In this document: positions 25,001-31,419 of the stretch, piece after piece
How positions within the stretch are numbered: the first letter of the stretch is position 1
Layout of the letters: the number at the start of each line of letters is the position of its first letter
Assembly (NCBI GenBank): GCA_026394055.1
Contig: JAPKYZ010000059.1
Span: 27,705-91,704, forward strand
Origin: Acidobacteriota bacterium
GTDB taxonomy: Bacteria > Acidobacteriota > Terriglobia > Bryobacterales > Bryobacteraceae
DNA: 64,000 nucleotides
Direction of reading: 5' to 3'
Made by a program: the position numbers and the translations under genes
Notes under the pieces: generated by a model
What the model was told of the DNA's origin: nothing
Seen by the model: only the letters and a program-made list of their open reading frames with translations
Databases searched by the model: none

Positions 25001-25702
25001 CGCGGTCTGCATCTCCACCGCTTCCAGCGCATCAAGGGGCACCGTGATGTTGTTGCCCAGGCTGCCACCGCCGTTCATCATGTTGGTGGCGTCGACGCCG
25101 TTGATCAGCAGGGAGTTGTTGGTGGGCCGCGCGCCGTTCACCGACGGATTCAGCGACTGCGTGCCGTCATCGCCCTGCCCGCCGGGCGAGGTGGCGATGT
25201 TCATGCCCTTGCCCGTGCGGTCCGGCAGCGGCGCCGCGACGCCGGCTTCGCCCACGATCAAGTGCGTGTAGTTGCGGGAGGCGGTGGGCAGCTTCTGGAT
25301 CTGGTCGGAAGAGAGCGTGGATGTCTGGGCAGACGCTGCCGGCTGCAGCATGGTGGTGGTGCCGCCGATGTTGACGCTCTCGGTCACTGATCCTGCCGAC
25401 AGCACAACATTCACGGTCGCTTCCGCATTGGTTTCCATCTCCAGGGTGCGGACCGATGCCGTAAAGCCAGGGTGCTCGACGCGCAGTTCCAGCTTGCCTG
25501 TTGCCGGGCGGAGAAAGCGATAGGCCCCATCCGCACTGGTTGAAACGGTGGCCACTTGATTGGTGGCGGTGGCGCGCAGCATGACTTTAGCGCCGGCAAT
25601 GCGGGCACCGGACTGATCCTCCACATGCCCTTCCAGCCGGGCGCCGGTTTGGGCCGCGGCCGCCAGGGCTAACAGTACGATCAATGGGTAGAGCCGAAGC
25701 AT
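22073..25702 (-). CDS. TonB-dependent receptor with carboxypeptidase-regulatory-like domain (Oar type)
   Basis: A 1209-residue outer-membrane protein. ATG at 25702 follows AGAGGA by six bases and starts a signal peptide (LRLYPLIVLLALAAAAQ). A carboxypeptidase regulatory-like domain comes next (about 20-105: EGHVEDQSGARIAGAKVMLR), then a plug domain (about 115-230: PTASRNYTHLIVGEAGV, LLINGVDATNMMNGGG) and a long beta-barrel ending in FGERYTMELRWEAFNAFNQ-type family sequence and a final LRLKF. Acidobacteria carry dozens of these receptors, probably for oligosaccharide, peptide or polyphenol uptake. An AraC regulator lies upstream on the same strand. The ligand is unknown. Confidence 0.9.
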   Translation of the reverse strand: MLRLYPLIVLLALAAAAQTGARLEGHVEDQSGARIAGAKVMLRATATNQVATVSTSADGAYRFLRPATGKLELRVEHPGFTASVRTLEMETNAEATVNVVLSAGSVTESVNIGGTTTMLQPAASAQTSTLSSDQIQKLPTASRNYTHLIVGEAGVAAPLPDRTGKGMNIATSPGGQGDDGTQSLNPSVNGARPTNNSLLINGVDATNMMNGGGSLGNNITVPLDALEAVEMQTALYSASTGRNGGANVQMLTRVGTNQFHGSFSHFFQNELFNANEFFLNRSGTARPKFRRNESYAGIGGPIWKNKTFFYAAVQRTDFLSGYASRAIVTTASPDGLGDVRTPATIAAVANQWLQSGAQDNPQFAANFLTTIRRFPADQIPGLERKFFTSVANPAAPVFRQLTPADIHPVAINILNVKRNGQLLLPSVGPNNRLLPGNATYGREREQVNAFPTFFNSWSGSLSLEHNFAGNDRLRLSYVKSQQFVEEAFPWANSSVSPTQGQTPGYVASLSHLHTFGPRWINEVRGGFFELFNTRISKNKDIFNSTLGIYNPLEYAVGGLASLMPTVDIVTQRSGAGIGNAWDFYDRQRNVYLTDTVTHVRGSHSIQFGGEIRRTNLKGEYMARTNGDLDYDNWILFFTGHGASGGGSDLDQGDTKRDYNMVDTSLFIQDDWRIRKGLTINAGVRWDYFGWPDETQGRTGTYFNKADAARAGVEQGYYINEKHVIFQPGFDPLKMGLAVSPYVPINLSQVHKASRNTIFQPDFNNIAPRVGFAWQPWFTDRLVIRGGYGIYNERPSGSFKSDLQLSSPFFIYQNVPAPVDMANPYPRLNINPFTVPLQVQIARDANGAPSWRRFDGSAFPATEPFAAKNFTFIDPFIKTPYVQQWTFNMQFEPWRGNMFDVRYVGTRGVGLMAKLNLAQAVDPRVTPVNGFTDIRTRTGALINPDFFVPPEYLGLGRQSGYRVRSNWGASTYHGLQFNYRRRFQHRLLMNAAYTWAKTLDNISSDGGTVEHDARNMANNKGPADFDRTHRVTVAYIYEFATPFRSNPVSKWVLGGWSLNGMATLQSGTPFSIIGASTANAYWAQVARVRVDLAPGRTIDSARKDGSVQSRVDQYFDPTAFANSDDRWGNSGRNILRGPSQRQFDFALAKTTRFAERYTMELRWEAFNAFNQAVFTNPNSTLPAAGVGTMGAITSTVGGPRTMQVALRLKF

Positions 25703-25910
25703 AGTGAGTCCTCTTTCTGTGGCCATGCCAAAGTTACAACTCGATGTATGTGACAAATAAGTACAGTCCGACGCGGCCAGTTAGGGACAGGCGCGGCATC
25801 GGCGATGAACGAGATGTGTGTTACTTGATTCTGGCCTGCCCAGACGGCGGGAACAATCAGAAGTGATGGTCGATTTCAACCACGTTCGAGCCGATTTTGA
25901 GCGAATCTGG

Positions 25911-26828
25911 CTAGTGGCTGGAGGCGGAGATCAGCGGCTTGGCATTGCCCTGGGCGGGTGGGCAAGCCAGGCCGGCTTGGGACCGCTCTTGATACTCGGA
26001 CGGCGAGTACCCAGTCATCCGGCGGAATAACTTGCCAAACTGGCTGGGTGAAGGGAACCCCAGCCCATAAGCCACTTGCTTCACCCCGGTGTCGGCGCGC
26101 AACATCTGCTCCGCCCGGTGGATCAAGACGTTGTTATAGAGCTCCAGCGGACTTTGGCGGGCGGAAGCATGCAACAGGCGCCGGAAGTGCGCCCCGCTGA
26201 CACCCACCACCTCGCACAGCGTATCGACGGCGAAATCTTCCTTGCCGCACTGGTGCATGTACTCGACCGCCTGGACAAAGTGCTGGCGTGAAAGCAGTTG
26301 TTCGGGCGCCAGACGCTGCGGGCGGATGTTGGACGTGGGCCACTGCCACAACAGGTCCACCAGAAACTGCCGCAGGTAGCCTTCGATGTAGCTGTCCACA
26401 CCCGGGCGTCCGGCGCCCACGGCGGCCGTGGCGGCTTTCATCTGGGCCACCAGCCGGGGCTCATGGAGCGTCCCCCCGAGCAGAGCGGCCTGCCCCTCCG
26501 GCGCCACGCGGACATCGGCCAGGGCTCGCTCCATCACCTTAGTGCCGACAATGGCGGTCGCCCCTTCGCAGGACCCTTCTTGCGGAAGGTACGTACTCGC
26601 GCGCAACAGGCCGGGGTGGCCCACCATCATGTCGCCCGCTTTCAGCGTGATAGACCGGCCATCCTCCAGGACGTTGATGCATCCGGCAAAGCAACAGACC
26701 AGCGCATACTCCGGCAGACGGCGCTCCGGAAAAAACTGCGGCTCCTGATAGCGGAAATGCTGCAATCCGAACTCCCGCGAGGGGACGATGCGGAAAGCGC
26801 TGCCCGACTCTCCATGCGGCAACACCAA
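25911..26828 (-). CDS. AraC-family transcriptional regulator
   Basis: A 305-residue regulator with an N-terminal cupin-like sensing region (about 15-110) containing two adjacent Cys pairs (ALVCCFAGCINVLE) and a C-terminal AraC double helix-turn-helix (about 190-290: FAVDTLCEVVGVSGAHFRRLLHA, then AYGLGFPSPSQFGKLFRRMTGYSPSEYQ). It lies between a GMC oxidoreductase and the large TonB receptor, all on the minus strand, and is a plausible activator of one of them. The ligand is unknown. The cysteines in the cupin may bind metal or respond to redox, which is speculative. Confidence 0.88.
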   Translation of the reverse strand: MVLPHGESGSAFRIVPSREFGLQHFRYQEPQFFPERRLPEYALVCCFAGCINVLEDGRSITLKAGDMMVGHPGLLRASTYLPQEGSCEGATAIVGTKVMERALADVRVAPEGQAALLGGTLHEPRLVAQMKAATAAVGAGRPGVDSYIEGYLRQFLVDLLWQWPTSNIRPQRLAPEQLLSRQHFVQAVEYMHQCGKEDFAVDTLCEVVGVSGAHFRRLLHASARQSPLELYNNVLIHRAEQMLRADTGVKQVAYGLGFPSPSQFGKLFRRMTGYSPSEYQERSQAGLACPPAQGNAKPLISASSH

Positions 26829-26888
26829 GGTAGGTTAGCCGATGGACATTGCAGGGGAATGAACTTCCCGGGATGAAGCGCCGCCCGT

Positions 26889-28544
26889 CTAGGCGGCCTT
26901 TTTGGCGTACTCTTTGACGATGTAATCGCAGGTGCGCACGGTCAGCGCCATCATGGTCAGCGTCGGGTTCTGGCAGCCGATCGACACCCAGGCGGCGCCG
27001 TCGGTGACGAACAGATTGTTGACGTCCCAGCTTTGGCACCATTTGTTCAGCACGCTGGCCTTCGGGTCGGACCCCATGCGCGCGGTGCCCACTTCATGGA
27101 TACAGAAGCCCGGCACGGACCACCGGCCATCGGGCGTCGTCTTGACATCCCTGGCCCCCGCCGCCTCCAGCATCTCGCCCGCTTGGGCCACGCCATCGCG
27201 CCACAACTTCTTGTCGTTATCGCCCCATTCCATGATGGTCTTCAACACCGGGATGCCCCAGGCATCGACACGATCCTTGTCGATCTCGACGCGGTTCTCT
27301 TTGCGGGCCAGGCACTCGCCCCACAGCCCAATGTTGATGCCGTACATCCCCGCGCGCACGGCCTCTTTGTAGTCCGCGCCAAAGCCATCGGCGCCCATGT
27401 TGAACGCTGGAGCTGAACCGCCCTGGTAGCCGTAGCCGCGGATGAAGCCGTTGGTTGAGGGTTGTGTCAGGTTCCGGAACCGGGGCACGTAGATCCCGTT
27501 CGGCCGGCGCGGCGCACCCGCCCATGGCTTGGTCTCCACATTGGGCATGATGCCCTGGGCACCACCGGAGTAGATGTGGTCCATCAGGTAGTGGCCCAGA
27601 GCGCCGGAGGAATTGGCGATGCCCGAGTTCATCATCAGCCGCGTCGATTCAAGCGTTGAAGCGCAGAGGATCACGATCTTGCCCCGCACTTCACGCGGCG
27701 CGCGGGTCAGGCGGTCAATGTAGGCGATGCCGTTCGCCTTGCCATCTTTCATCAAGACCTGCGCCGCCACCGCGTCGGTGAGCAGTGTCAGACGGCCGGT
27801 GGCCAGCGCGTCCTTGATGGTGGTGAAGGGGCTGGAAAAATACGAATACGTCACGCAGCCGCGTTCGCAGGGGCCGCAATAGTGGCACGCCGCGCGGCCG
27901 TTGTGGGCCTTGGTCAAGATTGCCGCGCGGCCGATGGTGACCGTGCGGCCCATCTTGGCCTTCATCTGATCGCGGAAGATCTCTTCGCCGCAGGTCATCT
28001 CCATCGGCGGCAGGAAGATTGAATCCGGCAGCTGCGGCAGATTCTCCGCCCGCCCGCTGATGCCGACGTACTTTTCCACTTCCTCGTAGTAGGGCACCAG
28101 CTCGTCGTACTTCAGCGGCCAATCGACGTCATAGCCATCGTGCGAGGCGCCGGCCAGGTCGAGCGGCGACATCCGGTAGCTCTGCCGGCCCCAACTGAGT
28201 GAGCGGCCGCCCAATACGCGCTGACGGATCCACCAGAAGGGCTTCTCTTGTGTGTAGGGGTTCTCGACGTCGCTGACGAACCACTTGTAGTTGTGTTCCG
28301 TGCAGGCATAGCACTTCCCTTGGATCGGCCGGTCCTTCATCAGCTTGGGCGACATGCCCAGGTAGGGCAGCTGCCAGGGATTGGTGTGCTCGGAAAAATC
28401 CTTGGGCGTCGTCTTGGCGCCGGCTTCGAGCAGGGCCACCTTCATGCCTGCTTCAGTCAACTTCTTGGCGGCCCATCCGCCGGTGGCTCCGGAGCCCACT
28501 ACGATTGCGTCAAAAGGTTCAGTCGAGACAGAGACTTGTGCCAT
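26889..28544 (-). CDS. GMC-family FAD-dependent oxidoreductase
   Basis: A 551-residue flavoenzyme. The N-terminal dinucleotide-binding motif is AIVVGSGATGGWAAKKL; LLEAGAK binds the adenosine ribose; RVLGGRSLSWGRQSYRMSP is the GMC signature. The C-terminal catalytic region HEVGTARMGSDPKASVLNKWCQSWDV and NPTLTMMALTVRTCDYIV are present. A Cys-rich loop CHYCGPCERGC is found in the middle, as in many bacterial GMC sugar or alcohol dehydrogenases. Substrate is probably a sugar or alcohol; the usual cytochrome c and small (gluconate 2-dehydrogenase subunit 3-like) subunits are not adjacent. A TAGCAT box eight bases before the ATG suggests a very short leader. Confidence 0.9.
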   Translation of the reverse strand: MAQVSVSTEPFDAIVVGSGATGGWAAKKLTEAGMKVALLEAGAKTTPKDFSEHTNPWQLPYLGMSPKLMKDRPIQGKCYACTEHNYKWFVSDVENPYTQEKPFWWIRQRVLGGRSLSWGRQSYRMSPLDLAGASHDGYDVDWPLKYDELVPYYEEVEKYVGISGRAENLPQLPDSIFLPPMEMTCGEEIFRDQMKAKMGRTVTIGRAAILTKAHNGRAACHYCGPCERGCVTYSYFSSPFTTIKDALATGRLTLLTDAVAAQVLMKDGKANGIAYIDRLTRAPREVRGKIVILCASTLESTRLMMNSGIANSSGALGHYLMDHIYSGGAQGIMPNVETKPWAGAPRRPNGIYVPRFRNLTQPSTNGFIRGYGYQGGSAPAFNMGADGFGADYKEAVRAGMYGINIGLWGECLARKENRVEIDKDRVDAWGIPVLKTIMEWGDNDKKLWRDGVAQAGEMLEAAGARDVKTTPDGRWSVPGFCIHEVGTARMGSDPKASVLNKWCQSWDVNNLFVTDGAAWVSIGCQNPTLTMMALTVRTCDYIVKEYAKKAA

Positions 28545-28660
28545 CTGGGGCTATGCTATCAGAGACTGGCGAGCCTGCCACGAAATGCACGCGGGCCGTA
28601 GATTGGATGCGTGATTCAATTGATCAGCACAGACCAAGAACAACACCTGCGAGGCAATCT

Positions 28661-29503
28661 GTGACCCGTTTCACCCTGGAAATGATGATCCGAGCTGCAG
28701 GCGCACGTATGCGGGCTGATCTTTCCGAGAGGCTGACCGACCACCCTGGCGAACTAGGCGTTGGTCGAGAAGAGATTATTCGGAGATTCCTTCGCGCCTA
28801 CCTGCCATCCCGATTCGACGTGTCCAGCGGTTTCGTGTTTGACTCAACCGGCTCCGTGAGTCGCCAGATCGATATTGTGATTACCGACAGGCTGGTCTGT
28901 CCAAGATTCGAGACTGCCGGCGGCATCAAATACTTTCCCTGTGAATCGGTCGTCGCTGTCGGCCAGATCAAATCGGCGCTGACGAGTGCGGCGGAGCTCT
29001 TGAGGGCACTTGAGAATCTAGAGTCGGTAAAGGGCCTGGACAGGTCTGCCCGGGGAAAGGCCTTCGATGGCCGTCGGGGCGAGCCGATTGACCATCGGAA
29101 CGATCATCTCCATCAGATTTTTTCTTTCCTTCTCATAACCGGGAAGGTACTGAGCGCTGGCCGGGTTCAAACCCTTGTGATGGAGCGCATTCTCGCGACT
29201 CCAGCGCACATTTGGACTAATATCATCCTTGCACTTGACAAGTACCTGATGACCTTTTGCTGCGACGCTGGGATATGCCCTAATCCCATGGACGCACGGG
29301 GGCTAGCGATGCAACCCGCCAACGAGGATGGTGAGCTTTTGATGCGGTTCTATCTTCTGCTTGGACAAGCGATTGAAGTCACACGTGTCAGCGCGCTTCC
29401 GTATTGGGAGTATTTGCACCTTGCGCAGAAGTGGACGGCAGAAGTTTGCTATTCCGCTACCGGCAATCCGCCCCCATACTTAAGCCAGATCACTTCCGAG
29501 TAG
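28661..29503 (+). CDS. DUF6602-type protein with Mrr-like nuclease signature
   Basis: From the GTG at 28661, which has GAGG six bases upstream, the protein is 280 residues. The start block HPGELGVGREEIIRRFLRAYLPSRFDVSSGFVFD matches the family I know as DUF6602. It contains a possible PD-(D/E)XK core: Asp71 in RQIDIVITD, Glu95 in FPCESVVAV and Gln102-x-Lys104 in GQIKS, the Q-x-K form seen in Mrr nucleases. The C-terminal half is helical and unrecognised. An alternative ATG is at 28607. The neighbours downstream are a nucleotidyltransferase/XRE module, and A/T content is higher than around it, so this looks like an accessory island. The nuclease activity is inference. Confidence 0.65.
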   Translation: MTRFTLEMMIRAAGARMRADLSERLTDHPGELGVGREEIIRRFLRAYLPSRFDVSSGFVFDSTGSVSRQIDIVITDRLVCPRFETAGGIKYFPCESVVAVGQIKSALTSAAELLRALENLESVKGLDRSARGKAFDGRRGEPIDHRNDHLHQIFSFLLITGKVLSAGRVQTLVMERILATPAHIWTNIILALDKYLMTFCCDAGICPNPMDARGLAMQPANEDGELLMRFYLLLGQAIEVTRVSALPYWEYLHLAQKWTAEVCYSATGNPPPYLSQITSE

Positions 29504-29515
29504 GTGCTGGCAGCT

Positions 29516-30076
29516 TCATTGCGCCTCGGGCCAACAAGCCTCAACCCACATCTTGAGCGTTGTTCTGTTCCAAGTTGGCGTCCGCCCGGTTAGGTACGGT
29601 TCGAGTTCCGTCTCGAAGCGCGCAATGAGCGTATCGCGAACAATCAACCCTGCCTGTGCGAGATACATTACGTCGCGGATATCGCGGTCGTTGCTTCGTT
29701 CCAGTTTGGTGAGCGCGAGGTCGTGCGGTTCGAGCGCCCACAACCTAACATTTGCCCACACGGGAAACAGGCGGACCAAACGCGTCTCGTAGTTATCCGG
29801 GTAGCTGGCGATCCCGACGTGGTCGATGTAGACCCGGTGCTTCTTCTCAAGTGGCGAGCCCTTGGTCGCCAGAGCCGCGACCCGTTCGGCGGCGCGGGGC
29901 GGAATTACCGTTAGGACATCCAGATCCGCCGTTTCCCTCGCGGACCCGTAGCGCTGGCTGACGACAAATCCTCCGATGCAGTGAAAGTCGGCAGGGCCGT
30001 CGAGAGCCGCATCCAGATCCGTTAGGAACGAGTACCAGGGCTCGGCGGGGCGGGGGCCGGCCTGATCATGCGGCAC
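29516..30076 (-). CDS. Nucleotidyltransferase-fold protein (DUF6036-like), TA-type
   Basis: A 186-residue protein with the minimal nucleotidyltransferase core: CIGGFVVSQRYGSARETADLDVL, in which the GG and the Asp-Leu-Asp pair match the Pol-beta fold motif. Later HDLALTKLERSNDRDIRDVMYL is typical of the DUF6036/AbiEii-like families, where that helix closes the active site. The upstream gene, overlapping by 11 bases, encodes an XRE-type regulator, so this is probably the effector of a toxin-antitoxin-like pair. Activity (nucleotide transfer to tRNA or a protein) is not established from sequence. Function as a mobile-element stabiliser or abortive-infection module is possible. Confidence 0.7.
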   Translation of the reverse strand: MPHDQAGPRPAEPWYSFLTDLDAALDGPADFHCIGGFVVSQRYGSARETADLDVLTVIPPRAAERVAALATKGSPLEKKHRVYIDHVGIASYPDNYETRLVRLFPVWANVRLWALEPHDLALTKLERSNDRDIRDVMYLAQAGLIVRDTLIARFETELEPYLTGRTPTWNRTTLKMWVEACWPEAQ

Positions 30077-30701
30077 CGCGAACGTCCTCGGCTTGGAGCC
30101 TAGTCAACACGTTCCAATGCACGGCTAGCGGGCTCCGATTCGCCCGCATCCATTCGCGGGTCGGGGCGGGCATGGAATCCCAACAGAGGGTGCTCTCACG
30201 AAGCAAACGAGCGCAGTCCAACTCGCGGACGGCCATCAGTCCGCCGGGGGTGTCGACGCCAGCCAACTGCAACAGGAAGCCCAAGCGGTTTTGCAGGTCT
30301 TGAAGTTTGGCCTGGCGCACCATCCAGCCAAAGTCGAGTTGGCCCTGGAACACGCTCACGAGCCAGGGAAGGGCCGCAACGACTCGCGCGTCCGCATCCG
30401 GCTGGGCCAGCACGGCCAGCAGCAGAGCGTCCGGCCGGGGTCTACGCCCTACCTTCGTAAGGTGAGCAAACCCTGGGTAACCAAGGCGACACAGCTGAGC
30501 GCGGAACAGATCGTCTGGCGAGCGTTGACCGGCATCACCGGGCGCACCACTCCCGCTCTCGATCCGTCTCCGTAGGGCCGCAGTTAATGGCCGTGCTCCC
30601 TTTTCGAGAAGGGACAAGTAGGGCTGAGACACACCGAGCACCGCTGCCGCAGAAACCTGCGTCAGCCCGCTTCTCTTTCGCCACTGCAACGCGTCCGCCA
30701 T
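30066..30701 (-). CDS. XRE-family regulator, predicted antitoxin of the NTase pair
   Basis: A 211-residue protein. Residues 5-50 are an XRE helix-turn-helix (QWRKRSGLTQVSAAAVLGVSQPYLSLLEKGARPLTAALRRR). The remaining ~160 residues are helical with WLVSVFQGQLDFGWMVRQAKLQDLQNRLGFLLQLAG, which I do not assign. It starts from ATG at 30701 and overlaps the nucleotidyltransferase gene. A perfect palindrome lies in its promoter, suggesting autoregulation. The long C-terminal domain is bigger than in ordinary XRE antitoxins, so it may bind the partner enzyme directly. Confidence 0.75.
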   Translation of the reverse strand: MADALQWRKRSGLTQVSAAAVLGVSQPYLSLLEKGARPLTAALRRRIESGSGAPGDAGQRSPDDLFRAQLCRLGYPGFAHLTKVGRRPRPDALLLAVLAQPDADARVVAALPWLVSVFQGQLDFGWMVRQAKLQDLQNRLGFLLQLAGVDTPGGLMAVRELDCARLLRESTLCWDSMPAPTREWMRANRSPLAVHWNVLTRLQAEDVRGAA

Positions 30702-30716
30702 GTGCGCCTATCCCGG

Positions 30717-30737
30717 AGGATAGCATGTAATATTACA
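30717..30737 (-). promoter_or_regulatory. Extended -10 and palindromic operator of the XRE gene
   Basis: TGTAATATTACA (30726-30737) is a perfect 12-base palindrome just upstream of the extended -10 TGCTATCCT (TATCCT, minus 30722-30717). It is a likely autorepressor site for the XRE protein. Confidence 0.55.
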
Positions 30738-31080
30738 AACGGGCGAGCCGTCTGCACGCTGACTGGCCAGACATGCACGCCGCCAACATCCATGGCCTCG
30801 CCAGACGGGTCCCCGTCATCGCGGCGGGTGGGCCCTTACAATCCCTTCGGTCACCAGACCCCGGACTCTTCTGAGCATCGGCTATTTCTGCCGGTACTTG
30901 CAAGCCGGTTGCACAATGGCGCGCCCGCCTCGGCTGGGGCCGCGCTCCAGGGATCTGGACCAGGAAGCGGCGACGCCAGCCACGGAGCGGCCCTGGCTGA
31001 GAATGAGCCGGGAGCTTACGGAGTAGGGTTCTGGATGCACAACCATGATGCGCTCACTCGCTGGAAATGGGAATTGGGTA
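30738..31080. other. Intergenic stretch with no supported gene
   Basis: About 340 bases upstream of the TonB operon promoter. One open frame exists on the plus strand (from 30702) but it has Ser/Pro/Gly-rich composition, no ribosome site, and starts inside the XRE gene start. No repeats were recognised. Confidence 0.4.
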
Positions 31081-31144
31081 TTGACTCCCGGACCATTTTA
31101 GTCGTATTGTTTTGAAAGACCCGACATGCAACTCAGTTGCATGT
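31081..31144 (+). promoter_or_regulatory. Promoter and Fur-like palindrome of the TonB operon
   Basis: TTGACT (31081-31086) and TATTGT (31105-31110) are 18 bases apart. ACATGCAACT (31124-31133), one base, and AGTTGCATGT (31135-31144) form a 10-bp inverted repeat, nested in a GACCC/GGGTC pair that could extend an RNA hairpin. The T-G-C-A-A arms resemble Fur-family operators. It would lie just past the transcription start, a position suited to metal-dependent repression. Confidence 0.5.
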
Positions 31145-31158
31145 TTGAGGGTCGCAGG

Positions 31159-31198
31159 AGTCCCGCGGGCCGTTCTTGGCCGAGCAACCCGCAGGACT
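31159..31198 (+). other. Structured leader hairpin
   Basis: AGTCC-c-GCGGG (31159-31169) pairs with CCCGC-a-GGACT (31188-31198), a 10-bp stem with one internal mismatch and a second small GGCC pair in the loop. It sits in the ~165-base untranslated leader before the 47-aa ORF. I did not match it to a known riboswitch. Confidence 0.4.
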
Positions 31199-31275
31199 GA
31201 TTACAAACCACCGGAGTGGCTTGCGTGGTCCCAGAATAGCGGAACCCAGGCCAGCTTCGCTTAGGAGAACTGTCT

Positions 31276-31419
31276 ATGGAATTCCGTCTTACCCACGCTG
31301 CTGGCGGCGAACGCCCGTGGCCGATTCAGGTGGCTGGGCGCTGCCCAAGTGGAAGTCATCTGCCTCAGGCGTCGCGTCACTCCGGTGACACTTTCGGAGC
31401 GCAAGGGAGAGCCGCATGA
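31276..31419 (+). CDS. 47-residue leader ORF translationally coupled to the TonB receptor
   Basis: ATG at 31276 has AGGAG nine bases upstream. The 47-codon frame ends in TGA that overlaps the receptor ATG as ATGA (31416-31419), the classic coupling arrangement. The receptor itself has only a weak site (GGGAGAG within this ORF). The peptide starts MEFRLTHAAGGERPWPI and contains His7, Cys23, His28 and His35 (GRCPSGSH, SRHSGD), which might bind metal. Candidate roles: leader peptide whose translation tunes receptor synthesis, or a small metal-binding protein. I do not recognise it from any family. Confidence 0.6.
   Translation: MEFRLTHAAGGERPWPIQVAGRCPSGSHLPQASRHSGDTFGAQGRAA

Noticed and set aside
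23537..25390. 617-codon plus-strand frame inside the large TonB receptor
   Set aside because: Antisense to a clear TonB receptor; composition is that of a reverse frame in GC-rich DNA.
30702..31115. 137-codon frame upstream of the TonB operon
   Set aside because: Starts in the XRE gene start, no ribosome site, low-complexity Ser/Gly/Pro sequence.
31120..31415. Cobalamin riboswitch before the TonB receptor
   Set aside because: The conserved cobalamin core and B12-box were not found in the leader.
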